A stretch of 10,465 nucleotides of DNA from Nitrosomonadales bacterium (lineage in GTDB: Bacteria; Pseudomonadota; Gammaproteobacteria; Burkholderiales; Sulfuricellaceae). Below the pieces are notes generated by a model. That model saw only the letters and a program-made list of their open reading frames with translations, was not told the origin of the DNA and did not search any database. The position numbers were made by a program, and so were the translations under genes. The stretch covers positions 45,093 through 55,557 of the forward strand of contig PQAG01000040.1 in the NCBI GenBank assembly GCA_003104895.1, in the 5' to 3' direction. Of this stretch, positions 6,868 to 10,465 are shown in pieces (the first letter of the stretch is position 1; each line of letters opens with the position of its first letter).

Positions 6868-6889
6868 CATGCTCCTTAGAGGGAGCATG
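6868..6889 (-). promoter_or_regulatory. Stem-loop enclosing a Shine-Dalgarno, upstream of the carbonic-anhydrase-like gene
   Basis: A perfect 8-bp inverted repeat CATGCTCC / GGAGCATG with a 6-nt loop (CTCTAA on the transcribed strand) lies in the 53-bp gap between the phosphatase stop and the next gene. The 3' arm contains most of the AAGGAG at 6872-6877, so folding would hide that ribosome binding site. No T-run follows it, which argues against an intrinsic terminator. Confidence 0.45.
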
Positions 6890-6899
6890 AACAACAAAG

Positions 6900-7502
6900 C
6901 TACAACGTCCCGTTATGGAATACCAGGCTTGGTAATGCAGCAGGACCTTCGCCTTCGATATGAATCCGGGAAATGGATGAATTGCCGACCTGGATGCGGA
7001 AAATATGGTCGATCGGCATCCCCAGCACATAGGCCATGATCACCCTGATCACGCCGGCATGGGCCACCACCAGCACATGCTCACCCTTGTATTCCTTGAC
7101 CAGCGTATGCCACACCGCGCTCACCCGGGCCGCAAACTCGGTCAGCGGTTCGGCGCCGATGGGATGATGATGAAGGGGGTCGCGCCAGAAGCGCAGCAGC
7201 GTATCTGGATCATTTTCCATCAGCTGTTGCGGCGTCTTGCCTTCCCACTCGCCGAACCCAAGTTCCATCAGGCGCGCATCCTCACTGACAGGAATCTGCC
7301 ATTTCTGCGCCAGTTCGTGTGAAAACGAAGCACAACGCGCCAGCGGCGAGGTAGCGATATGCTGCCAGGGATGATGATTTCCCACGGCTGCCCACATCTG
7401 CTCCCAGCCTTTCTCGCTCAGGGGGTCATCACTCTGGCCGCGATATTTCTTGCCCCCTACAGGTTCACCGTGGCGCATCAAGTCTATGGTCGTGATTTTC
7501 AT
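6900..7502 (-). CDS. Histidine phosphatase family protein (phosphoglycerate mutase / CobC-like)
   Basis: 200 residues of the histidine phosphatase superfamily. LMRHGEP (8-14) supplies Arg10 and the phosphate-accepting His11. TSPLARC (51-57) gives Arg56, RLMELGFGEWEG (77-88) gives the probable proton donor Glu80, and VVAHAGVIR (145-153) gives His148. The full catalytic set is present, so it should be active. This size and the LMELGFGEWEG form fit CobC (alpha-ribazole phosphatase) as well as broad-specificity phosphatases. The upstream neighbour belongs to the CobD/CbiB superfamily, which would suggest B12 nucleotide-loop assembly. That neighbour looks AmpE-like, however, so I leave the substrate open. 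GGAAAG lies 6 nt before the ATG. The gene starts 25 bp after the neighbour's stop, probably in one operon. Confidence 0.85.
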   Translation of the reverse strand: MKITTIDLMRHGEPVGGKKYRGQSDDPLSEKGWEQMWAAVGNHHPWQHIATSPLARCASFSHELAQKWQIPVSEDARLMELGFGEWEGKTPQQLMENDPDTLLRFWRDPLHHHPIGAEPLTEFAARVSAVWHTLVKEYKGEHVLVVAHAGVIRVIMAYVLGMPIDHIFRIQVGNSSISRIHIEGEGPAALPSLVFHNGTL

Positions 7503-7527
7503 AAGTGTCTTTCCATCAAAGTAAAGC

Positions 7528-8451
7528 TTAAGCGCCAGTCCAGCGCGCCAGGGTAATTAACAGCAACACTGCCAGCCACAACGCAAGCGTACGCCAGATC
7601 AGGCTGATAGCGCTATCCATATAATCAACATCGGCATCATCACCCAGCCCGATCTCGGGGCGAGATTCGATTCCTGCGCGCGTCACAAGGGCTTCTCCCA
7701 GCTTGACGCCCATTGCACCCGCACCGCTGGCAAGCACGATGCCGAGGCTCTCTTCCATCCATTGCTTGGCCTGTGAGCGCCAGCAGTACATGGCGTCCTC
7801 GAAATTGCCCACGATCGCAAAACTGATCGCGGTCAGGCGGGCCGGCAGCCACTCCATCCAGGCAAACGCCCGGGCAGAAAATTTGCCGAAGTCGCCGGAT
7901 TCCTGCTCGTTCAGTGTTCCCCATGCCTGCGCCAGAAGCTGCGCCAGACGGTAAAGCAGCGCTCCTCCGGGGCCCAGCAGCGTAAACCAGAAGACGACGC
8001 CGAACAGATTGCGATAAGCCGAAGCCAGGATTTCTTCAATGCCAAGACGGGCGGCTTCGTTTGCAGAATTAGCTGCGCAGTCGCGCCCCGTCCATTGCGC
8101 AAGCAGCAACTGCGCCTGATCAAGCTGCTGATTGCGCAGGGCAGAGGACACTGCCGCCGCATTCTCCTCCAACCTGCCAAACCCCATCAGAAAATACAGT
8201 ACAGTGAGGCTCCAGGCCCATCCCATCAGGCCACTGATCATGTTCAGCAACAGTGAGATCAGCGTTACCAGGAACACAAATGGCGATAGCGCAAGAAACC
8301 ACGCCAGCACGCCATGCCGATGTTCGCCGGCGTTGAACTGCCGCTCAAGGTAATGCGCATAGCCGGAAAACCAGCCAAACAGCCGGAAAGCGCGTGGCAG
8401 CGGGCGAAAGTGCTCCAGCAACAGCGCGGCGAGCAATGCAGTGAAGCTCAT
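7528..8451 (-). CDS. CobD/CbiB-superfamily membrane protein, AmpE-like
   Basis: 307-residue inner-membrane protein with predicted spans at about 48-70 and 75-92, a segment at 148-172, and a C-terminal span at about 282-303. Superfamily marks are Glu13 in ALLLEHF, FWFTLLGPGGALLYRL (154-169) and the later EWLPARLTAISFAIVGNFEDAMYCW. These align with both CbiB (adenosylcobinamide-phosphate synthase) and E. coli AmpE. AmpE also ends in a single hydrophobic span and has a similar short opening. Against CbiB, the usual ES-AEN--D block appears here as EEILASAYR (139-147), so an acidic pair is missing. I therefore favour an AmpE-like accessory or signalling role over B12 synthesis. The ATG lies 10 bp after the GyrI-like stop with no clear ribosome binding site, which suggests coupling. 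Confidence 0.75.
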   Translation of the reverse strand: MSFTALLAALLLEHFRPLPRAFRLFGWFSGYAHYLERQFNAGEHRHGVLAWFLALSPFVFLVTLISLLLNMISGLMGWAWSLTVLYFLMGFGRLEENAAAVSSALRNQQLDQAQLLLAQWTGRDCAANSANEAARLGIEEILASAYRNLFGVVFWFTLLGPGGALLYRLAQLLAQAWGTLNEQESGDFGKFSARAFAWMEWLPARLTAISFAIVGNFEDAMYCWRSQAKQWMEESLGIVLASGAGAMGVKLGEALVTRAGIESRPEIGLGDDADVDYMDSAISLIWRTLALWLAVLLLITLARWTGA

Positions 8452-8461
8452 CGCGGCCGTC

Positions 8462-8968
8462 TTACTGCGTGGCTTCCAAGGTCAACACCCCATCCTGATA
8501 CAGCTCCACCGTGGGCAGATTGAGCTTCATGTGGCGTTCATCCAGGTATTCCAGCAAGGCAGAATAAGCCTTTCCCGGCGCCAGCAGGGGCTGGGCCTTG
8601 ACCTTGACCAGCACCACCTTCCTCGCAGGCACGCTCCCGATGGCAAGAGGATCGCTCACTTGGGCTCCGGCATCGACCAGATAACCCACCTGGGCACTCC
8701 AGTCCCGTTTGGGCGTGGTGCGGGGATCATTCAGCAGCAAAGTGACAGCCGCGCCCGCTTGCACTCCCTGCTGCTGCAGGCGGGTCAGCACTTCCTGCTG
8801 CTTTTCCGGCAGTTTGTAGTAATCGCCCTTCTGGGCCATATAGGCATAGTGATAGGGGCCGCGCTGGGCAATCTCGAAACTGGCCTGATTGAACCCTCCC
8901 CACCACCAGAAGACCAGAATCAGGGGCAACACAAATGCGAGCAGAAAAGGAATCCAGTGTTTCTTCAT
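8462..8968 (-). CDS. Membrane-anchored GyrI-like domain protein
   Basis: 168 residues. Lys2-Lys3 precede a hydrophobic anchor at about 5-23 (WIPFLLAFVLPLILVFWWW), so it is probably an inner-membrane protein with its soluble part in the periplasm. From about residue 30 it resembles the GyrI/AraC effector-binding fold: AYMAQKGDYYKLPEKQQEVLTRL near the start, GYLVDAGAQVSDPLAIGSVPARKVVLVKVKA in the middle, and a closing YLDERHMKLNLPTVELYQDG. Such domains bind small ligands or act as inhibitors. No DNA-binding domain is attached. The layout of anchor plus GyrI-like domain recalls animal TEX264. It is the first gene of the four-gene leftward cluster and has its own promoter candidate about 15-43 bp upstream. 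No ribosome binding site is visible, consistent with a very short leader. Ligand and role are unknown. Confidence 0.75.
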   Translation of the reverse strand: MKKHWIPFLLAFVLPLILVFWWWGGFNQASFEIAQRGPYHYAYMAQKGDYYKLPEKQQEVLTRLQQQGVQAGAAVTLLLNDPRTTPKRDWSAQVGYLVDAGAQVSDPLAIGSVPARKVVLVKVKAQPLLAPGKAYSALLEYLDERHMKLNLPTVELYQDGVLTLEATQ

Positions 8969-8982
8969 TCAAGGCAGCCATG

Positions 8983-9011
8983 ATTTTAGATTGGGCACAA
9001 AGATATCACAA
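8983..9011 (-). promoter_or_regulatory. Sigma-70-type promoter for the GyrI-like / AmpE-like / phosphatase cluster
   Basis: On the minus strand TTGTGA (9006-9011, 4 of 6 to consensus) and TAAAAT (8983-8988, 5 of 6) are separated by exactly 17 bp. The predicted start near 8976 is only about 8 nt before the ATG at 8968, which has no Shine-Dalgarno. The transcript would be almost leaderless. Confidence 0.55.
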
Positions 9012-9056
9012 AACCCATAAGGCCACCCTGGAAATGGCTCTGCACATGGATTCCGG

Positions 9057-9072
9057 GGATTGAAGGCAATCC
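9057..9072. other. Small hairpin in the 218-bp gap between rlmB and the GyrI-like gene
   Basis: GGATTG / CAATCC form a perfect 6-bp stem with a 4-nt loop (AAGG). GGAAA at 9030-9034 and TTTCC at 9074-9078 could extend it imperfectly. The gap (8969-9186) otherwise holds the promoter at its left end and an A6 run at 9177-9182. I see no convincing gene in it. Confidence 0.3.
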
Positions 9073-9186
9073 GTTTCCGCCGCAAGGTCCCGCATTCAAT
9101 GCCACTGAAATTCCTCACAAGCGCAGACTTGGCCTGATCTGGCGCGTCTTGAAACGTGCAGCAGCAAGAGGCGGAGAAAAAATGTT

Positions 9187-9933
9187 CTAGGCGCGCGAAA
9201 CAGTCCGCTGGCGGCGCGACTCGAACAGGCAAATGCCCGCCGCCACCGAGACGTTGAGGCTCTCCACCGAACCGAGCATGGGAATACGTGCCAGTTCATC
9301 GCAATTCTCCCGCGTCAGACGGCGCAAACCTTCCCCTTCCGCACCCAGCACCCATGCTATCGGTCCGTCGAGCTTCATCGAGAACAGATCCCGATCCGCT
9401 TCACCCGCCGTGCCAATGACCCATATACCCAGTTCCTGCAATTCGCGCAGGGTGCGCGCCAGGTTGGTCACCGTGATAAATGGCACCGTCTCCGCCGCGC
9501 CCGATGCAACCTTGCGCACGGTCGGGTTCAGTCCCGCGGCGCGGTCCTTGGGCGCGATCACCGCATGCGCCCCCATAGCATCCGCCACCCGCAGGCAGGC
9601 GCCCAGATTGTGGGGATCCTGCACACCATCCAGCACCAGGAGCAGGGCCGATTCAGACAGGCTATCAAGCACCCCGTCCAGGGTGTGAGGCAAAGCTGCC
9701 AGCGCAGAGACTTTGGCCACGACGCCCTGATGCTTGTCGCCGGCAATGCCATCCAGCCGCTGGCGCGGTATCTGCATCGTCTTCACGCCCTTGGCCTCGG
9801 CCAGTTGCAGCAAATCGCGGCTGCGCTGGTCATGACGGCCCTGGTCGAGATAGATCTCCTGAATGCTTCCGGCGTTCTGGCGCAAACGGCTGGTAACGGC
9901 ATGAAAGCCATAAATCAGAACAGACTGCGTCAT
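9187..9933 (-). CDS. rlmB: 23S rRNA (guanosine(2251)-2'-O)-methyltransferase
   Basis: 248 residues, SpoU/TrmH (SPOUT) family, methylating G2251 in the peptidyl-transferase P-loop of 23S rRNA. A short N-terminal substrate-binding domain runs to about 75 and includes IYGFHAVTSRLRQN and DKHQGVVAKV. The knotted methyltransferase domain has motif 1 LDGVQDPHNLGACLR (101-115, Asn109), motif 2 LGAEGEGLRR (196-205) and motif 3 IPMLGSVESLNVSVAAG (217-233). All are intact. I start at the ATG at 9933, whose A is also the last base of the rnr stop (TGATG). A TTG at 9936 in the same frame would add one Met but is less likely. Coupling to rnr and the rnr-rlmB order match many Proteobacteria. A Gly/Ser-to-Thr specificity shift toward tRNA methylases is not seen. 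Confidence 0.96.
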   Translation of the reverse strand: MTQSVLIYGFHAVTSRLRQNAGSIQEIYLDQGRHDQRSRDLLQLAEAKGVKTMQIPRQRLDGIAGDKHQGVVAKVSALAALPHTLDGVLDSLSESALLLVLDGVQDPHNLGACLRVADAMGAHAVIAPKDRAAGLNPTVRKVASGAAETVPFITVTNLARTLRELQELGIWVIGTAGEADRDLFSMKLDGPIAWVLGAEGEGLRRLTRENCDELARIPMLGSVESLNVSVAAGICLFESRRQRTVSRA

Positions 9934-10465
9934 CAAGCCTGTCCGGCCTTGGCTTTTGTCCTGCGCCGCGTTCCGGGTGGTTGCGGTTTTTCGGCACGGG
10001 GTCTGGCGCTCCGGGGTTTGGCTGGCGCCGCAGCAACGAGGGGGCCTTCGTCCTTGACCAGCGCGAAATCCACCTTGCTGGTTTCCAGATCCACGCGCAT
10101 CACCTTCACCTGCATCCGGTCGCCCAGGCGATAGCGTGTTCCGGTGCGTTCGCCCAGCATCTGGTGTTTGGCGGCATCAAAGTGAAAATACTCGTCACCC
10201 AGATCGGTCACGTGCACCAGGCCTTCAGCGTAAATACCATCCAGCGCGACGAACACGCCAAAGCCGGTCACGCCGCTGATCGTGCCGCGGAAGACTTCGC
10301 CCACCTTGTCCTGCATGAAATAGCATTTGAGCCAGTTTTCCACATCGCGCGTGGCATCGTCGGCACGGCGCTCGGTCATGGAGCAGTGCATGCCCAGCTC
10401 GTCCCACTTGCCGGGCTTGTATTTCTCGCCATTGAGCACGGCCTTGATGGAGCGGTGCACCAGCA
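9933..10465 (-). CDS. rnr: Ribonuclease R, C-terminal part (5' end outside the window)
   Basis: The last 177 or so codons of a 3'-5' exoribonuclease of the RNB family, which degrades structured RNA and takes part in rRNA quality control. The fragment begins with the end of the RNB catalytic domain (LVHRSIKAVLNGEKY, then HCSMTERRADDATRDVENWLK, a strongly conserved RNase R block). An S1 domain follows at about residues 53-134 of the fragment (GEVFRGTISGVTGFGVFVAL, AEGLVHVTDLGDEYFHFD, YRLGDRMQVKVMRVDLETSKVDFAL). The tail from about 148 is low-complexity, Pro/Arg/Lys/Ala-rich (RRRTKAKAGQA), as in RNase R proteins where a basic tail aids ribosome or RNA binding. The block order and tail fit RNase R better than RNase II. 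The codon at 10460 is GTG, internal, not a start. Confidence 0.95.
   Translation of the reverse strand, partial: LVHRSIKAVLNGEKYKPGKWDELGMHCSMTERRADDATRDVENWLKCYFMQDKVGEVFRGTISGVTGFGVFVALDGIYAEGLVHVTDLGDEYFHFDAAKHQMLGERTGTRYRLGDRMQVKVMRVDLETSKVDFALVKDEGPLVAAAPAKPRSARPRAEKPQPPGTRRRTKAKAGQA

Noticed and set aside
6868..6889. Stem-loop as an intrinsic terminator of the phosphatase gene
   Set aside because: No T-run follows on the transcribed strand (GCCATGACGG follows), and a Shine-Dalgarno lies in the 3' arm, so a translational role is more plausible.
6900..8451. B12 (cobalamin) synthesis operon, cobC plus cobD
   Set aside because: The CobD-like protein lacks acidic residues expected in CbiB and looks AmpE-like, and the phosphatase family is too broad in substrate to carry the claim.
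8441..8983. 180-codon plus-strand frame opposite the GyrI-like gene
   Set aside because: It has no recognisable motif. The opposite strand has a membrane anchor, a GyrI-like pattern and a promoter.
8969..9232. 87-codon minus-strand frame spanning the rlmB end and the following gap
   Set aside because: It overlaps rlmB out of frame, is Cys/Pro/Phe-rich without motif or ribosome binding site, and contains the promoter of the next gene at its end.
9177..9260. T6 run after the rlmB stop as a rho-independent terminator
   Set aside because: The only stem upstream is short, has a bulge and ends about 20 nt before the T-run, too far for a classical terminator.

Overview
The window looks like chromosomal core DNA of a betaproteobacterium. 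The basis is high GC content and the pairings rluD-pgeF, divergent rluD/bamD, nadE-glnB and rnr-rlmB. A Nitrosomonadales-type relative (Sulfuricella or Sideroxydans-like) is my guess from gene content only. I see no rRNA, tRNA, CRISPR array, insertion sequence, phage gene or sign of recent transfer. Nearly every base is coding.

Left part (1-3700). The tail of an unrecognised gene is followed directly by a 70-residue membrane protein. That small gene runs tail-to-tail into, and overlaps by 60 bp, a ZIP-family metal transporter. The transporter is the last gene of a leftward cluster rluD - pgeF - ZIP (rRNA pseudouridine synthase, peptidoglycan-editing/polyphenol oxidase-like protein, metal importer). 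Divergent from rluD lies bamD, the outer-membrane assembly lipoprotein. The two start codons share the palindrome CATG, and a TATAAT for bamD lies inside rluD.

Middle (3700-5800). Leftward nadE - glnB: glutamine-dependent NAD+ synthase followed 13 bp later by the nitrogen-signalling PII protein. A perfect -10 hexamer lies about 60 bp upstream of nadE. A hairpin sits between the convergent bamD and glnB ends.

Right-middle (5791-9186). Four leftward genes of less certain function: a membrane-anchored GyrI-like protein, a CobD/CbiB-superfamily membrane protein that looks more like AmpE than like a B12 enzyme, a histidine phosphatase, and a carbonic-anhydrase-like protein with CsoSCA-like zinc-ligand spacing. 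A good sigma-70-type promoter ends only about 8 nt before the first gene. A hairpin carrying a strong Shine-Dalgarno and a ten-codon reading frame precede the carbonic-anhydrase-like gene. This is the least explained part of the window.

Right edge (9187-10465). rnr (C-terminal part of RNase R) and rlmB (23S rRNA Gm2251 methyltransferase), coupled by a TGATG stop/start overlap.

I do not see convincing evidence for a wholly new system. The best leads are the carbonic-anhydrase-like gene with its leader region and the AmpE/CobD-like protein.
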